Source of the DNA: Ensifer sp. PDNC004 | GTDB lineage: Bacteria; Pseudomonadota; Alphaproteobacteria; Rhizobiales; Rhizobiaceae | Length of the DNA stretch: 64,000 bases | Direction: 5' to 3' | Assembly: GCF_016919405.1 (NCBI RefSeq) | Contig: NZ_CP070353.1 | Location: 1,364,001-1,428,000, forward strand | Shown: piece by piece, positions 17,804 to 28,472 of the stretch | Position numbering within the stretch: position 1 is the stretch's first letter | How the letters are laid out: every line of letters starts with the position of its first letter | The notes under the pieces: model-generated | What the model was told of the DNA's origin: nothing | The model's database searches: none | What the model saw: the letters and a program-made list of their open reading frames with translations, nothing else | Translations under genes and position numbers: made by a program

Positions 17804-19197
17804 CGGAAGAACTGACGGATGAGCTGACCGTCACGCTCGATCTCGACGCGCCAGAAGGAGGCATCGTCGGCCATGACCTGTTCCAGCGTCTTCGACGTGT
17901 CGATCGTCGTGCCGTTGACCGACCGCACGATATCCTTCGGCTCGAGGCCGATGCGGGCGGCGGGCGAACCGCGGTTGACCTGCATGACGACGACGCCCTG
18001 CAGCGAGGTCGACATGCGCAACTCGTCGGCAAGGCGCGGCGACAGGTTGGCGACGACTGCGCCGGCGAAGGGGTTGCGCCCTTCGATCAGACGTTCGTCG
18101 CGCGGCGAGGTCTCCGGCGCCCGGTCGAGCTTGAGCGTCACTTCCCGCTGCTTGCCGTTTTCCGATACGGTGACCCGCGCCTCGTGGCCGATGCCGACCG
18201 TCGTCAAGCGATAGCCGAGGGCATCGGGATGTTCGACCTCGATGCCGTTGACGGCAGTGATCACCTGGCCGGGCTTGATCCCCGCCTGTTCGGCCGGGCC
18301 GCCCGCCACGACAGCGGTCACCAGCGCACCGCGGGCGCGGTTGAGGCCAAGGGCCTCGGCCACTTCCGAAGTGACCGGCTCGAAGCTCGCGCCGATGAAC
18401 GGACGTACGAACGCGCCGTTGCCGCCTTCGGCCGACGCAACGAAAACCTTAACCAGATTGGCGGGGATGGCAAAGCCGACGCCGTTCGAGCCGCCCCCCT
18501 TGGAGAAGATCGCCGTGTTGATGCCGATGAGCTGGCCGCTCATGTCGATGAGGCCGCCGCCGGAATTGCCCGGGTTGATTGCCGCATCCGTCTGGATGAA
18601 GAAGCCGAAGTCACCCGACGAGACCTGGTTGCGCGCAAGCGCCGAAACGATGCCGCTCGTCACCGTCTGGCCGACGCCGAAGGGGTTGCCGATCGCGAGC
18701 ACGAGGTCACCGACCTCGACCGCATCGGAATCACCAAGCGGCACGATGTCGAAGGGACCGTCCGACTGGATCTTCAGAACCGCGAGGTCGAGCCGGTCGT
18801 CCTTGAGAACGATCTTGCAAGGAAACTCGCGGCCGTCGGCCAGCGCCACCTTGATATCGTCGGCGCCCTCGATGACGTGGTTGTTGGTCACCACGATGCC
18901 GTTCTTGCCGACGATCACGCCGGAACCCAGCGAAGACTGCTTCTCCGATCGGTTCGGCATACGTTGGCCGAAGAACTCCTCGAAGAAGGGATCGCCGGAA
19001 AAAATCGACCGGCGCTCGACCACCCGTTCGGCATAGACGTTGACGACGGCGTTCGCCGTCTGCTTGACGAGGGGGGCAAAAGAAAGCTGCATTTCGGTCC
19101 GCGACTGCGGAACGCTCTTGGCCTCCTGGGCCAATGCCGGACAGGCGAGAGAAACAGCGATGACGAGCGAAACAAGCGCTCTTCGACCTACGATCAT
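17800..19197 (-). CDS. degQ: DegQ/DegP-type periplasmic serine protease
   Basis: 465 residues from the ATG giving a clean signal peptide (M-I-V-G-R-R, hydrophobic core, A-L-A cleavage near residue 23). An AGGAG lies 10 bases before it. An earlier ATG in the frame would add 42 residues that mask the signal peptide. Trypsin-like domain with His107 (N-N-H-V), Asp137 (L-D-L-A-V) and Ser212 (G-N-S-G-G). Two PDZ domains follow (about 255-360 and 375-460). It degrades and refolds misfolded envelope proteins. It heads an operon with rarA. The msrPQ genes, also for periplasmic protein care, start on the other strand 200 bases away. Confidence 0.93.
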   Translation of the reverse strand: MIVGRRALVSLVIAVSLACPALAQEAKSVPQSRTEMQLSFAPLVKQTANAVVNVYAERVVERRSIFSGDPFFEEFFGQRMPNRSEKQSSLGSGVIVGKNGIVVTNNHVIEGADDIKVALADGREFPCKIVLKDDRLDLAVLKIQSDGPFDIVPLGDSDAVEVGDLVLAIGNPFGVGQTVTSGIVSALARNQVSSGDFGFFIQTDAAINPGNSGGGLIDMSGQLIGINTAIFSKGGGSNGVGFAIPANLVKVFVASAEGGNGAFVRPFIGASFEPVTSEVAEALGLNRARGALVTAVVAGGPAEQAGIKPGQVITAVNGIEVEHPDALGYRLTTVGIGHEARVTVSENGKQREVTLKLDRAPETSPRDERLIEGRNPFAGAVVANLSPRLADELRMSTSLQGVVVMQVNRGSPAARIGLEPKDIVRSVNGTTIDTSKTLEQVMADDASFWRVEIERDGQLIRQFFR

Positions 19198-19395
19198 GTA
19201 AAGCATTCTCCTATTCGTCGCGGCTACGTTCAGATAGGATTTCGCGGGAAAAAAGGCAAATGTTGGCGCAGGATACGCAAAGTCGCCGGCTTCACGCGCT
19301 ACGCACAAAAACGTGGTTCGCAACCCCTTTCACGGTGATCGAAAGTCTGCTGAATTCATACAAGACAAGGCTCATAAATCACTTCGGAAAAGACC

Positions 19396-20337
19396 ATGCC
19401 ATCTTACCGTCCGCCGCGAATCGTTTCCTCCGAAATCACCCCGGAGGCCATCTTTTTCAACCGCCGCACCTTCCTCGGGGCTGCCGCCGGCGGCGTGCTG
19501 CTTGCGGGAAGCGGTACGGGGCTCGCGGCCGCACTCAGCGCGCCCAAGGGCAAATACACCGTCGACGAGGACCTGACGCCCGAGGCCGACGTCACCAGCT
19601 ACAACAATTTCTATGAGTTCGGGACCGGCAAGGGCGACCCTGCGGCCAATTCGAACAGCTTCAAGCCAACGCCATGGACCGTGAAGGTCGATGGCCTCGT
19701 CGGCAAGCCGAAGGAATTCGGGCTCGAAGAGCTCTTGGCGTTGCCGATCGAAGAGCGCGTCTACCGCATGCGCTGTGTCGAAGCCTGGTCGATGGTGATC
19801 CCCTGGACCGGGTTTCAGCTCTCGGCGCTGCTCGACAAGGTCGAGCCGCTCGGCAGCGCCAAATATGTCTCGTTCGAGACCGTGGTGCGGCCATCCGAAA
19901 TGCCGGGCCAATCCGGTTTCTTCCAGCCGTTGCCCTGGCCCTATCGCGAGGGGTTGAGGCTCGACGAGGCCCGTCACCCGCTGACACTGCTGTCCGTGGG
20001 CGTCTACGGCAAGACGCTTCCCAACCAGAACGGCGCGCCGGTTCGGCTGGTCACTCCGTGGAAATACGGCTTCAAGGGGATCAAGTCGATCGTGCGCATT
20101 TCCCTGACGGAAACACAGCCGCCCTCGACCTGGAACCTCTCGGCGCCGAACGAGTACGGCTTCTTTGCCAACGTCAATCCGGCGGTCGATCATCCCCGCT
20201 GGAGCCAGGCAACGGAAAACCGCATCGGCGGTGGTGGCTTCTTCGGCTCCAACCGGCGCGACACCCTGCCCTTCAACGGCTATGCCGACGAGGTGGCCGG
20301 GCTTTATGCCGGCATGGATCTCAGAGCGAACTATTGA
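19396..20337 (+). CDS. msrP: MsrP, periplasmic methionine sulfoxide reductase catalytic subunit
   Basis: 313 residues. A Tat signal (F-F-N-R-R-T-F-L-G, residues 20-28, then a hydrophobic core) exports the folded molybdopterin protein. The sulfite-oxidase fold has the molybdenum ligand Cys127 in M-R-C-V-E-A-W. MsrP repairs oxidised Met residues in periplasmic proteins, receiving electrons from the membrane haem protein MsrQ, encoded 2 bases downstream. Confidence 0.95.
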   Translation: MPSYRPPRIVSSEITPEAIFFNRRTFLGAAAGGVLLAGSGTGLAAALSAPKGKYTVDEDLTPEADVTSYNNFYEFGTGKGDPAANSNSFKPTPWTVKVDGLVGKPKEFGLEELLALPIEERVYRMRCVEAWSMVIPWTGFQLSALLDKVEPLGSAKYVSFETVVRPSEMPGQSGFFQPLPWPYREGLRLDEARHPLTLLSVGVYGKTLPNQNGAPVRLVTPWKYGFKGIKSIVRISLTETQPPSTWNLSAPNEYGFFANVNPAVDHPRWSQATENRIGGGGFFGSNRRDTLPFNGYADEVAGLYAGMDLRANY

Positions 20338-20339
20338 TC

Positions 20340-20993
20340 ATGGCCCGCCTGCCCACCCTTGCAAAGCGTTACCATTCAGCCTCGGTCTGGGCGCTCTACG
20401 GCCTCGGGCTGCTGCCGGCCGCCTACGCATTCTATCTCGGCGCTACGGGCCAACTGCCCGGAAACCCGGTCAAGGAATTCGAACACCTGCTCGGCCTCTG
20501 GGCGCTGCGCTTCCTCGTCGCGACGTTGGCGATCTCGCCGATCCGCGACCTCTTCGGCATCAACTGGCTGCGCTACCGCCGGGCAGTCGGGCTACTCGCC
20601 TTCTACTATGTGCTGATGCACTTCTTTGCCTACATGCTGCTCGATCAGCGGCTAAACTTCCCGAGCATACTGGCCGATATCGCCCGCCGCCCCTTCATCA
20701 CCATCGGCATGGCCGCGCTCGTCATGCTGATCCCGCTGGCGCTCACGTCCAACAACTGGTCGATCCGCAGGCTCGGTGCGCGGTGGAACAAACTTCACCG
20801 CCTGGCCTACGTGATCACCGCCGCCGGCGCCCTGCATTTCTCGATGTCGGTGAAGGTCATCGGCCCGGAACAGCTGCTTTATCTCGGGCTCGTTGCGCTG
20901 TTGCTCGCCTGGCGGCTGGTGCGCAAACCCTATCTGCGGCGCAAGCGCCAGGCCGCCAATGCGCCGACGAGGACCGCTACCGAAAGCGCCTGA
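20340..20993 (+). CDS. msrQ: MsrQ, haem-binding membrane subunit of MsrPQ
   Basis: 217 residues with about six transmembrane helices of the ferric-reductase-like type. Conserved His residues for haem are seen in Y-V-L-M-H-F-F-A-Y, N-K-L-H-R-L-A-Y and A-L-H-F-S. It passes quinol or flavin electrons to MsrP. The start ATG lies 2 bases after the msrP stop; the frame continues upstream only as a shadow of msrP. Confidence 0.95.
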   Translation: MARLPTLAKRYHSASVWALYGLGLLPAAYAFYLGATGQLPGNPVKEFEHLLGLWALRFLVATLAISPIRDLFGINWLRYRRAVGLLAFYYVLMHFFAYMLLDQRLNFPSILADIARRPFITIGMAALVMLIPLALTSNNWSIRRLGARWNKLHRLAYVITAAGALHFSMSVKVIGPEQLLYLGLVALLLAWRLVRKPYLRRKRQAANAPTRTATESA

Positions 20994-21116
20994 GGCGCTC
21001 TTCGTCCCGCCCTCAACAACGCCCCCCGATCGCATGTCAGCGAAACGGCGTCTGAGCGGGCGCGCTGTCAGGCGTGCGCTCAAACGACGGGGCCAACGAA
21101 AATACGCCCAAAGAAA

Positions 21117-21147
21117 AAGCGGCCGGGTGACGAACACCCGGCCGCTT
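21117..21147 (-). terminator. Terminator of the alpha operon, after rplQ
   Basis: Perfect 13-bp stem (AAGCGGCCGGGTG/CACCCGGCCGCTT) with a 5-base loop and TTTTTCTTT on the minus strand. It ends the whole ribosomal supercluster and may also stop plus-strand msrPQ transcripts. Confidence 0.92.
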
Positions 21148-21169
21148 CAATTTTCTGCCTTCGATTGGC

Positions 21170-21595
21170 TTAGGCTGCTTCGGCAGCTTCAGCTTCTGCG
21201 GCAACGCGGGCGAGATCCTTCGCGCCCTTTGCCGAGACGTCGCGGTCAACGAATTCGATGACGGCGAGCGCGGCGTTGTCGCCGTGACGGAAGCCAGCCT
21301 TCATGATGCGCAGGTAGCCGCCGTTGCGGGTGGCGTAACGCGATGCGATCGTGTCGAACAGCTTGGCAACGACAGCGGCGTCGCGGATCTGCGAGATCGC
21401 CTGGCGGCGAGCATGCAGGTCACCGCGCTTGCCGAGCGTGACGAGCTTCTCGACGATCGGGCGGATTTCCTTAGCCTTCGGCAGGGTCGTAACGATCTGC
21501 TCGTGTTCGATCAGCGAAGCTGCCATGTTGGCAAACATCGCCTTGCGGTGGCTGGCGGTTCTATTCAGCTTGCGGCCGGCTTTACCGTGGCGCAT
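21170..21595 (-). CDS. rplQ: 50S ribosomal protein L17
   Basis: 141 residues. It starts [13 protein letters not shown], invariant in L17. A conserved core runs to about residue 120 and then an Ala/Glu-rich tail typical of alphaproteobacteria. L17 sits near the peptide exit tunnel of the large subunit. It is the last gene of the alpha operon, after rpoA. Confidence 0.97.
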   Translation of the reverse strand: MRHGKAGRKLNRTASHRKAMFANMAASLIEHEQIVTTLPKAKEIRPIVEKLVTLGKRGDLHARRQAISQIRDAAVVAKLFDTIASRYATRNGGYLRIMKAGFRHGDNAALAVIEFVDRDVSAKGAKDLARVAAEAEAAEAA

Positions 21596-21639
21596 GGCTA
21601 TTCTCCTTCACTTGCAGGCATTCGCCCGCAGTCTAATGG

Positions 21640-22650
21640 TTAGTATTGGTCTTCGTAACGCTTGGCGAGATCTTCGATGTTCTCAGGCGGCCAGGACGGC
21701 ACTTCCATGCCGAGGTGCAGGCCCATGGAAGCGAGAACTTCCTTGATTTCGTTCAGCGACTTGCGACCAAAATTCGGCGTGCGGAGCATTTCTGCTTCGG
21801 TCTTCTGAATGAGGTCGCCGATGTAGACGATGTTGTCGTTCTTCAGGCAGTTGGCCGAACGGACCGAAAGTTCCAGTTCGTCGACCTTCTTGAGAAGCGC
21901 CGGGTTGAAGGCGAGTTCGGTAACTGCCTCTTCCTCTGCTTCCTTCTGCGGCTCGTCGAAATTGACGAAGACCGACAGCTGGTCCTGAAGGATGCGGGCC
22001 GCAAATGCGATCGCATCTTCACCGGTGACGGAGCCGTCCGTCTCGATGGACATCGTCAGCTTGTCGTAGTCAAGAACCTGGCCTTCGCGGGTGTTTTCCA
22101 CCTTGTAGGACACTTTCTTGACCGGCGAGTACAGGCTGTCGACCGGGATCAGGCCGATCGGAGCATCTTCCGAACGGTTGCGATCTGCCGGAACGTAGCC
22201 CTTGCCGTTGTTGACGGTGAATTCCATGCGGATCTCGGCGCCCTCGTCGAGGGTGCAGATCACGTGGTTCGGGTTGAGGATTTCGATATCGCCAACCGTC
22301 TGGATGTCACCGGCGGTTACAACGCCTGGGCCCTGCTTGCGCACAACCATGCGCTTTGCGTCGTCGCCATCCATCTTGATGGCGATTTCCTTGATGTTGA
22401 GCACGATGTCCGTCACATCTTCCCGGACGCCCGGGATAGAGGAGAACTCGTGCAGGACGCCGTCGATCTGCACTGCGGTGACAGCAGCACCGCGCAGAGA
22501 CGACAGCAGCACGCGGCGAAGCGCGTTGCCGAGCGTCAGACCGAAGCCGCGTTCAAGCGGTTCCGCAACCAGCGTTGCCTTGGTGCGGCCGGAGGAGACG
22601 AACTCCACCTTGTTCGGCTTGATCAGTTCCTGCCAATTCTTCTGGATCAT
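21640..22650 (-). CDS. rpoA: RNA polymerase alpha subunit
   Basis: 336 residues from the ATG giving [12 protein letters not shown]; the frame extends 14 residues further without homology. The N-terminal domain (about 1-235) assembles beta and beta'. The C-terminal domain (about 255-325, with [12 protein letters not shown] and F-G-R-K-S-L-N-E-I) binds UP elements and activators. Arg of the SVRS motif, equivalent to E. coli Arg265, is present. It follows rpsK as in most bacteria. Confidence 0.98.
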   Translation of the reverse strand: MIQKNWQELIKPNKVEFVSSGRTKATLVAEPLERGFGLTLGNALRRVLLSSLRGAAVTAVQIDGVLHEFSSIPGVREDVTDIVLNIKEIAIKMDGDDAKRMVVRKQGPGVVTAGDIQTVGDIEILNPNHVICTLDEGAEIRMEFTVNNGKGYVPADRNRSEDAPIGLIPVDSLYSPVKKVSYKVENTREGQVLDYDKLTMSIETDGSVTGEDAIAFAARILQDQLSVFVNFDEPQKEAEEEAVTELAFNPALLKKVDELELSVRSANCLKNDNIVYIGDLIQKTEAEMLRTPNFGRKSLNEIKEVLASMGLHLGMEVPSWPPENIEDLAKRYEDQY

Positions 22651-22753
22651 GTTTTCTGCCTTCCGTTCGTTGCCACCATCCAATCGTGACAACCGAGCCC
22701 CGAAGACCGGGAGCGCGCGTCTGCGCCCTCACCGGCATGTTGAATGCATATGA

Positions 22754-23143
22754 TCAGACGCGGCGCTTCTTGCGCGGGCGGCAGCCGTTGTGCGGGATCG
22801 GGGTCACATCGCGGATCGAGGTGATCATGAAGCCCGCAGCCTGCAGCGCGCGAAGAGCGGATTCACGGCCGGAACCCGGACCGCAAACTTCGACTTCCAG
22901 CGACTTCATGCCGTGTTCCTGAGCCTTCTTGGCGCAGTCTTCAGCGGCGATCTGTGCGGCAAACGGGGTCGACTTACGCGAACCCTTGAAACCCTTGGCA
23001 CCGGCAGACGACCAGGCAATCGCGTTGCCCTGTGCGTCGGTGATGGTGATCATGGTGTTGTTGAACGACGAATTGACGTGCGCAACGCCAGACGTGATGT
23101 TCTTGCGTTCGCGACGGCGAACGCGGGTGGCTTCCTTGGCCAT
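22754..23143 (-). CDS. rpsK: 30S ribosomal protein S11
   Basis: 129 residues. Core motifs H-V-N-S-S-F-N-N-T near residue 23 and [10 protein letters not shown] near residue 42. The C-terminus is [12 protein letters not shown]11 lies on the platform of the small subunit by the E site. A hairpin lies between it and the upstream rpsM. Confidence 0.98.
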
Positions 23144-23328
23144 AGGATCCCTTTCTTAGATCTCTGCACCGCCGTAATTCCAGCGGCTCCACCGGGAAAA
23201 GGATTTGACGTCCCCTGCCCTGCATCTTCACTTCCCGCAGGACGAAGTATCGCCCTGCGAACATATCGCCCGGCCGGATCGGCCGAACAAAGGTCAGGCA
23301 AACGCCCTTCCAAACTGCAAAAGGAGGC

Positions 23329-23359
23329 CGGTGTTTGACACCAGCCTCCCAATCTCCCT
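23329..23359 (-). terminator. Hairpin terminator or attenuator between rpsM and rpsK
   Basis: On the minus strand a 12-position stem with one mismatch (GGAGGCTGGTGT/ACACCGGCCTCC), 3-base loop and a TTTT tail. It starts 11 bases after the rpsM stop. Placed inside the alpha operon, so it is likely partial and may set the ratio of rpsM to rpsK-rpoA-rplQ transcripts. Confidence 0.65.
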
Positions 23360-23369
23360 TTTCGGGAAA

Positions 23370-23738
23370 TTACTTCTTCTTACCGGCAATCGCCTTCGCC
23401 GGACCCTTGCGGGTGCGAGCGTTGGTGTGGGTGCGCTGACCGCGAACCGGAAGGCCACGACGGTGACGCAGGCCGCGGTAGCAGCCGAGGTCCATCAGGC
23501 GCTTGATGTTCATCGAGGTCTCGCGACGCAGGTCGCCTTCGACCTGGTAGTCGCGGTCGATCGTTTCGCGGATCTGCAGGACTTCAGCGTCCGTCAGCTG
23601 ATGCACGCGACGATCAGCCGGGATACCGACCTTCTCGATGATTTCCTGTGCGAATTTCGGGCCGATCCCGTGAATGTAGGTCAGCGCAATAACTACGCGC
23701 TTTGCCGTCGGGATGTTGACGCCAGCGATACGTGCCAC
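23370..23738 (-). CDS. rpsM: 30S ribosomal protein S13
   Basis: 122 residues from a GTG start preceded by AAGGAG; the protein then begins with A-R-I-A-G-V-N-I-P as all S13. An in-frame ATG 36 bases upstream would add a non-conserved leader. The C-terminus is basic ([11 protein letters not shown]). S13 contacts the P-site tRNA and forms bridges to the 50S subunit. The 232-base gap to adk upstream leaves room for a separate promoter. Confidence 0.95.
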   Translation of the reverse strand: MARIAGVNIPTAKRVVIALTYIHGIGPKFAQEIIEKVGIPADRRVHQLTDAEVLQIRETIDRDYQVEGDLRRETSMNIKRLMDLGCYRGLRHRRGLPVRGQRTHTNARTRKGPAKAIAGKKK

Positions 23739-23970
23739 GTCTATTCTCCTTGCGTTCCAGTTGCCATCCGGCAATAGGTGCTTCGTTACGCGACCTCGAA
23801 GAGCCGCACGTTGATTGAGGTTCGAGACACGTCAAAAACGACCGTACCCGGACTTCATTTTCTTTGAAGACCGCGCCGACCGCTCTCATGTCGCGAGTTG
23901 GCGCTGTCTTTGGCGGAATCGGCCGGAAAAGTCAACTCCCCGGCACTTCCTTTTCGGCAAAGACCAGTGT

Positions 23971-24549
23971 CTAAGCCAGAATCTTCTCGATCTCGGCGGT
24001 GACGGTGTTCACTTCCGCCATGCCATCGACCGTTCTGAGTTGCCCCGTTCCGGCGTAATGCTCAGAGAGCGGCGCCGTCTTTTCGCGGTACTCGGTCAAC
24101 CGGCGCTTGAAGGCTTCCGGATTGTCGTCCGAACGAACGGTGCCGCCGGCTGCGATGGTTTCCGCTACGCGATTCTCCATCCGCTTTACAAGGGCTGCCT
24201 CGTCGACCTTGAGCTCGATTACGGCATCGAGCTTCAGGCCCTTGCCCTCGAGCATCTTGCCGAGCGCGATCGCCTGCGGAACCGTGCGCGGGTAACCGTC
24301 TAGGATGAACCCCTTCACACAGTCCGGCTGGTCGATGCGATCCGACACGATTTCGTTGACGATCTCATCGGATACCAGCTGACCGGCATCCATGACCGCC
24401 TTGGCACGCTTGCCGACTTCGGTCGCCTGGGCGACGGCCGCCCGCAGCATATCTCCTGTGGAAAGCTGCGGAATGCCGTATCTCTCCGTCAGAAGCTTGG
24501 CCTGTGTCCCCTTGCCAGCGCCCGGCGGTCCCAAAAAAATCAGTCTCAT
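23971..24549 (-). CDS. adk: Adenylate kinase
   Basis: 192 residues: AMP + ATP gives 2 ADP. P-loop [10 protein letters not shown] at 7-16. AMP-binding region S-T-G-D-M-L-R near 30-36. D-G-Y-P-R-T near residue 83. The LID is the short form without the four-Cys zinc site, which explains the length (E. coli 214). It overlaps the secY stop by 4 bases, so the pair is coupled as in other bacteria. Confidence 0.97.
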   Translation of the reverse strand: MRLIFLGPPGAGKGTQAKLLTERYGIPQLSTGDMLRAAVAQATEVGKRAKAVMDAGQLVSDEIVNEIVSDRIDQPDCVKGFILDGYPRTVPQAIALGKMLEGKGLKLDAVIELKVDEAALVKRMENRVAETIAAGGTVRSDDNPEAFKRRLTEYREKTAPLSEHYAGTGQLRTVDGMAEVNTVTAEIEKILA

Positions 24550-25886
24550 CGTCCCCTCTTTCCTCCGCGCAGCTTCGACTTCTTGATCAGCCCCTCATAT
24601 TGCTGTGCGATGAGGTGGCCCTGGATCTGTGCTACCGTATCAAGGGTGACGCTGACAACAATCAAAAGCGACGTACCACCAAGGTAGAACGGCACGCCGG
24701 TCTGAGCGATCAGAACTTCCGGCAGAATGCAGACGAAGATCAGATAGGCCGCACCGATCACGGTGATGCGCGTCAGGACATAATCGATGTATTCCGCGGT
24801 ACGCTCGCCCGGACGAATGCCCGGGATGAAGCCGCCGTGCTTCTTCAGATTGTCGGCCGTGTCCTTCGGATTGAAGACGATCGCCGTGTAGAAGAAGGCG
24901 AAGAACGCGATCATCGCACCGTAGAGCACCATGTAGAGCGGCTTGCCGTGCGCAAGCGCGCCAACAACGGTGGTCGCCCAGCCCGGCAGCGTCGCGGTAT
25001 TGGCAAAGCCTGCAAGCGTTGCCGGCAGAAGCAGCAGCGACGACGCAAAGATTGCCGGGATGACGCCCGATGTGTTGAGCTTCAGCGGCAGGTGCGAGGT
25101 GTCGCCCTGGAACATGCGGTTGCCGACCTGTCGCTTCGGATACTGGATCAGAAGCCGCCGCTGGGCGCGCTCAACGAACACGATGAGCGCGATGACGCCG
25201 ACGACCATGACGATGATCGCGAGGATCAGCGGGGTCGACAGTGCGCCGGTGCGTCCGAGTTCGAGCGTGCCGGCCAGAGCCGTCGGCAGATGGGCGACGA
25301 TACCGGCGAAAATGATCAGCGAGATGCCGTTGCCGATGCCGCGCGATGTGATCTGCTCACCGAGCCACATCAGGAACATGGTGCCGCCAAGCAGAGAAAT
25401 GACGGTCGAAATACGGAAGAACCAACCCGGATCGTTGACGAGGCCGTTGCCGCTCTCGAGGCCGACCGCGATGGCGTAAGCCTGCGCCGTGCCGAGAAGC
25501 ACCGTGCCGTAACGGGTGTACTGGTTGATGATCTTGCGGCCCTGCTCGCCTTCCTTCTTCAGCTGTTCCAGTGCAGGAACGACAGAGGTCATCAGCTGAA
25601 CGATGATCGACGCAGAGATATAGGGCATGATGCCGAGCGCGAAGATCGCCATGCGCTCAACTGCACCGCCGGAAAACATGTTGAAGAGGCCGAGGATGCC
25701 GCCGCTCTGGCCGCGGAATGCCTGGGCAAACGCTTCCGGGTTAAGACCGGGCAGCGGGATATAGGTGCCAAGACGGTAAACCAGAAGCGCACCAAGCGTG
25801 AACCAGAGCCGTTTCTTCAGATCTTCCGCCTTGGCGAAAGTCGAGAAATTCAGGTTCGAGGCGAGCTGTTCCGCTGCAGAAGCCAT
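24546..25886 (-). CDS. secY: Protein translocase subunit SecY
   Basis: 446 residues, ten transmembrane helices forming the Sec channel with SecE and SecG. The conserved second-helix plug region reads [14 protein letters not shown]. The loop 8/9 signature is [10 protein letters not shown]. The C-terminus is basic (K-L-R-G-G-K-R-G-R). Its partner gene secE lies in the rpoBC block of this window. A hairpin separates it from rplO upstream. Confidence 0.97.
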   Translation of the reverse strand: MASAAEQLASNLNFSTFAKAEDLKKRLWFTLGALLVYRLGTYIPLPGLNPEAFAQAFRGQSGGILGLFNMFSGGAVERMAIFALGIMPYISASIIVQLMTSVVPALEQLKKEGEQGRKIINQYTRYGTVLLGTAQAYAIAVGLESGNGLVNDPGWFFRISTVISLLGGTMFLMWLGEQITSRGIGNGISLIIFAGIVAHLPTALAGTLELGRTGALSTPLILAIIVMVVGVIALIVFVERAQRRLLIQYPKRQVGNRMFQGDTSHLPLKLNTSGVIPAIFASSLLLLPATLAGFANTATLPGWATTVVGALAHGKPLYMVLYGAMIAFFAFFYTAIVFNPKDTADNLKKHGGFIPGIRPGERTAEYIDYVLTRITVIGAAYLIFVCILPEVLIAQTGVPFYLGGTSLLIVVSVTLDTVAQIQGHLIAQQYEGLIKKSKLRGGKRGR

Positions 25887-26077
25887 GCAATTCTCCGCGT
25901 ACCAAATCTCGGAATCAGCGGGAACACCCGGTCCGTTCCGGAAGGACTAACTTTTCGTCTTGAAAACCGGACGCGAGGCGATTGTGTCTGCAATCGGATG
26001 CCTCACCGTGGTTTCCGCTATGTCCGCCGCGGCGAGCGATTCGCGCTTGCGGACGTGAGGCTCACATATGGGAGCAA

Positions 26078-26108
26078 AACCGCCCGGAGTGAAGCACCCC
26101 GGGCGGTT
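26078..26108 (-). terminator. Hairpin terminator or attenuator between rplO and secY
   Basis: Minus strand 10-bp stem (AACCGCCCGG/CCGGGCGGTT) with an 11-base loop, and TTTTG partly inside the stem. It lies 12 bases after the rplO stop in a 233-base gap before secY. Likely reduces read-through from ribosomal genes into secY-adk. Confidence 0.7.
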
Positions 26109-26119
26109 CATCAATAATA

Positions 26120-26590
26120 TTATTCAGCAGCCGCTGCGAGCAGCTTGATCGAGCCGCCAGCCTTTTCGATCTTTTCGATCGCAGACTTGGAAGCGCCGGC
26201 AACTTCGAGCGAAACCTTCGCCTTCAGTTCGCCGTCGGCCAGAACGCGGACGCCGTCCTTTTCGCGACGGATGACGCCGGCAGCCTTGAGGGCAGCTGCG
26301 TCAACGGTCTTGGAAGCGTCGAGCTTCTTGGCGTCGATTGCCGTCTGGATACGGCCGAGCGACACGACAACAAACTCCGAAGCGAAGATGTTGTTGAAGC
26401 CGCGCTTCGGCAGACGACGGTAGATCGGCATCTGGCCGCCTTCGAAGCCGTTGATCGCAACGCCCGAACGAGCCTTCTGACCCTTCACACCGCGACCGGC
26501 GGTCTTGCCGGAGCCCGAGCCGATACCACGGCCAAGACGCTTACGGCTGTGGGTCGAGCCTTCGTTGTCCTTGATTTCATTCAGTTTCAT
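26120..26590 (-). CDS. rplO: 50S ribosomal protein L15
   Basis: 156 residues, usual length. The glycine-rich basic N-terminus [14 protein letters not shown] and G-F-E-G-G-Q-M-P near residue 50 are invariant in L15. It is a late large-subunit assembly protein. It follows rpmD by 13 bases, the usual spc order. Confidence 0.98.
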   Translation of the reverse strand: MKLNEIKDNEGSTHSRKRLGRGIGSGSGKTAGRGVKGQKARSGVAINGFEGGQMPIYRRLPKRGFNNIFASEFVVVSLGRIQTAIDAKKLDASKTVDAAALKAAGVIRREKDGVRVLADGELKAKVSLEVAGASKSAIEKIEKAGGSIKLLAAAAE

Positions 26591-26603
26591 GAGCTTATCC
26601 CCC

Positions 26604-26807
26604 TCACTTCTCGTCGACGACGCGAACGAGGTGCTGGACCGTCCGGATCATGCCGCGGACAGACGGAGTGTCTTCCAGCGTGCGAACCCGGTGCATCTTG
26701 TTGAGGCCCAGGCCGATCAGCGTCTGACGCTGTACGGCCGGACGGCGAATGGGGCTACCGATCTGCTCGACGGTAACGGTCTTCGCTGCGACTTCTTTCT
26801 TAGCCAT
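26604..26807 (-). CDS. rpmD: 50S ribosomal protein L30
   Basis: 67 residues. The conserved core is [12 protein letters not shown] with L-G-L-N-K-M-H-R near residue 31. It is slightly longer than the E. coli protein at the N-terminus, where Met-Ala-Lys-Lys leads. It is 12 bases from rpsE. Confidence 0.96.
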   Translation of the reverse strand: MAKKEVAAKTVTVEQIGSPIRRPAVQRQTLIGLGLNKMHRVRTLEDTPSVRGMIRTVQHLVRVVDEK

Positions 26808-26819
26808 CTGTCAGCTCCC

Positions 26820-27389
26820 TTATTCTTCGGAAGCAGCGCCGGAGGCAACACGACGAGCCTGGAGCGTGGCGTACTTCATGCCGCGCTGAGCTGCGATGTC
26901 CTTCGGGTGCATCTGGTTCTTGAGGGCGTCGAACGTTGCGCGAACCATGTTGTAGGGGTTCGACGAACCGGTCGACTTGGCAACGACGTCATGAACGCCG
27001 AGCGTTTCGAAGACGGCGCGCATCGGGCCACCAGCGATGATACCGGTACCGGCCTTGGCCGAACGCAGCAGCACCTTGCCGGCGCCATGACGACCGTGAA
27101 CGTCGTGATGCAGGGTACGACCACCACGCAGCGGGACGAAAATCAGGTCGCGCTTTGCGGCTTCGGTTGCCTTGCGGATGGCTTCCGGCACTTCGCGTGC
27201 CTTGCCATGACCGAAGCCAACGCGGCCCTTCTGGTCGCCAACGACGACGAGAGCGGCGAAACCGAAACGACGACCGCCCTTCACCACCTTGGCGACGCGG
27301 TTAATTGCTACGAGCTTATCGACAAATTCGCTGTCGCGCTCTTCGCGGTTCTGGCGATCTTCGCGAGAACCCTTTCTTTCCTGTGCCAT
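26820..27389 (-). CDS. rpsE: 30S ribosomal protein S5
   Basis: 189 residues. Double-stranded RNA-binding domain in the first half ([19 protein letters not shown] near residue 23) and the S5 C-terminal fold after about residue 100. S5 helps decoding accuracy and mRNA unwinding at the entry channel. The N-terminal 20 residues are charged and longer than in E. coli, as in other alphaproteobacteria. Confidence 0.97.
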   Translation of the reverse strand: MAQERKGSREDRQNREERDSEFVDKLVAINRVAKVVKGGRRFGFAALVVVGDQKGRVGFGHGKAREVPEAIRKATEAAKRDLIFVPLRGGRTLHHDVHGRHGAGKVLLRSAKAGTGIIAGGPMRAVFETLGVHDVVAKSTGSSNPYNMVRATFDALKNQMHPKDIAAQRGMKYATLQARRVASGAASEE

Positions 27390-27483
27390 TGTCCTTTTCC
27401 TTTTTCTTTTCCGGGTGCAATCGGCAGATTGACAAAAGTCGCCCCCGTCCGATGGATCGGATGCGACCGGAAACCTATGAGAG

Positions 27484-27512
27484 TGCCAGGCAGGCGCAAC
27501 GCCCGCCTGGCA
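27484..27512 (-). repeat. Inverted repeat between rplR and rpsE
   Basis: A stem of 12 pairs with one internal A-C mismatch (TGCCAGGC.GGCG pairing with CGCC.GCCTGGCA) and a 3-base loop, 5 bases after the rplR stop. There is no T-run, so it is not a standard terminator. It may protect the upstream mRNA or be a processing site. Confidence 0.5.
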
Positions 27513-27517
27513 ACCGA

Positions 27518-27880
27518 TCAGAAGTTCAGACCACCTTCACGGGCAGCATCGGCCAAAGCCTTGATGCGGCCGTGATAGATGAAGGCGCCACGATCAAAGA
27601 CAACGTCCTTGACGCCAGCCTTTACGGCGCGCTCAGCGATGAGCTTGCCGACGGCAGCAGCAGCTGCCGTGTCGGCGCCCGTCTTCAACGACGAACGCAG
27701 ATCGGTATCGAGGGTGGAGGCAGACGCAAGCGTCTTGCCGGCCACGTCGTCGATGACCTGTACGTAGATGTTCTTCGACGAGCGATGAACCGACAGGCGC
27801 GGACGGCCATTGGCGACCGCCTTGATTTGACGGCGCACGCGGTTGGCGCGACGCACAAGAGTATCTTTCCTGCTAGCCAT
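27518..27880 (-). CDS. rplR: 50S ribosomal protein L18
   Basis: 120 residues. Signature [10 protein letters not shown] near residue 9, [12 protein letters not shown] near 28, and [11 protein letters not shown] near 98. L18 binds 5S rRNA with L5. A 128-base gap with a hairpin separates it from rpsE. Confidence 0.97.
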   Translation of the reverse strand: MASRKDTLVRRANRVRRQIKAVANGRPRLSVHRSSKNIYVQVIDDVAGKTLASASTLDTDLRSSLKTGADTAAAAAVGKLIAERAVKAGVKDVVFDRGAFIYHGRIKALADAAREGGLNF

Positions 27881-27892
27881 TTCGCGTGATCC

Positions 27893-28426
27893 TTACTTCT
27901 TCTTGCCTTCTTTGCGGACAATCCGCTCTTCGGCATACTTGACGCCCTTGCCCTTGTAGGGCTCGGGGCCACGGTATTCGCGGATTTCCGCGGCAACCTG
28001 GCCGACCTGCTGCTTGTTGATGCCGGACACGATGATTTCGGTCGGCTTCGGAACAGCAATCGTGATGCCTTCCGGCGTCTGGTAGACGACGTCGTGGCTG
28101 AAGCCGAGCGCCAGCTGCAGGTTCTTGCCCTGCATCGACGCACGATAACCAACGCCGTTGATTTCGAGCTTGCGCTCGTAACCGTCCTTGACGCCCTTGA
28201 AGATGTTCTCGATCATCGTGCGGGACATGCCCCACTTCGAACGAGCATCCTTGCTCTGGCTGAGCGGCTGTACAACAACCGCATTTTCTTCGAGCTTTAC
28301 CGAGACTTCGTCGTTTGCAACGAAGAACAGTTCGCCCTTCGGGCCCTTCGCCGTTACCTTCTGGCCATCAACGCTTGCCGTGACGCCTGCCGGAACCTGA
28401 ACGGGCTTCTTACCGATACGAGACAT
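27893..28426 (-). CDS. rplF: 50S ribosomal protein L6
   Basis: 177 residues. It starts M-S-R-I-G-K-K-P-V. The second domain ends with the L6 signature [11 protein letters not shown] near residue 154. L6 lies near the factor-binding site at the base of the L7/L12 stalk. It is 46 bases after rpsH and 12 bases before rplR. Confidence 0.98.
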   Translation of the reverse strand: MSRIGKKPVQVPAGVTASVDGQKVTAKGPKGELFFVANDEVSVKLEENAVVVQPLSQSKDARSKWGMSRTMIENIFKGVKDGYERKLEINGVGYRASMQGKNLQLALGFSHDVVYQTPEGITIAVPKPTEIIVSGINKQQVGQVAAEIREYRGPEPYKGKGVKYAEERIVRKEGKKK

Positions 28427-28472
28427 TTTTATACCTGTCTGTTCGCTATGGAGAACTTGCTACCGTCTTCGA

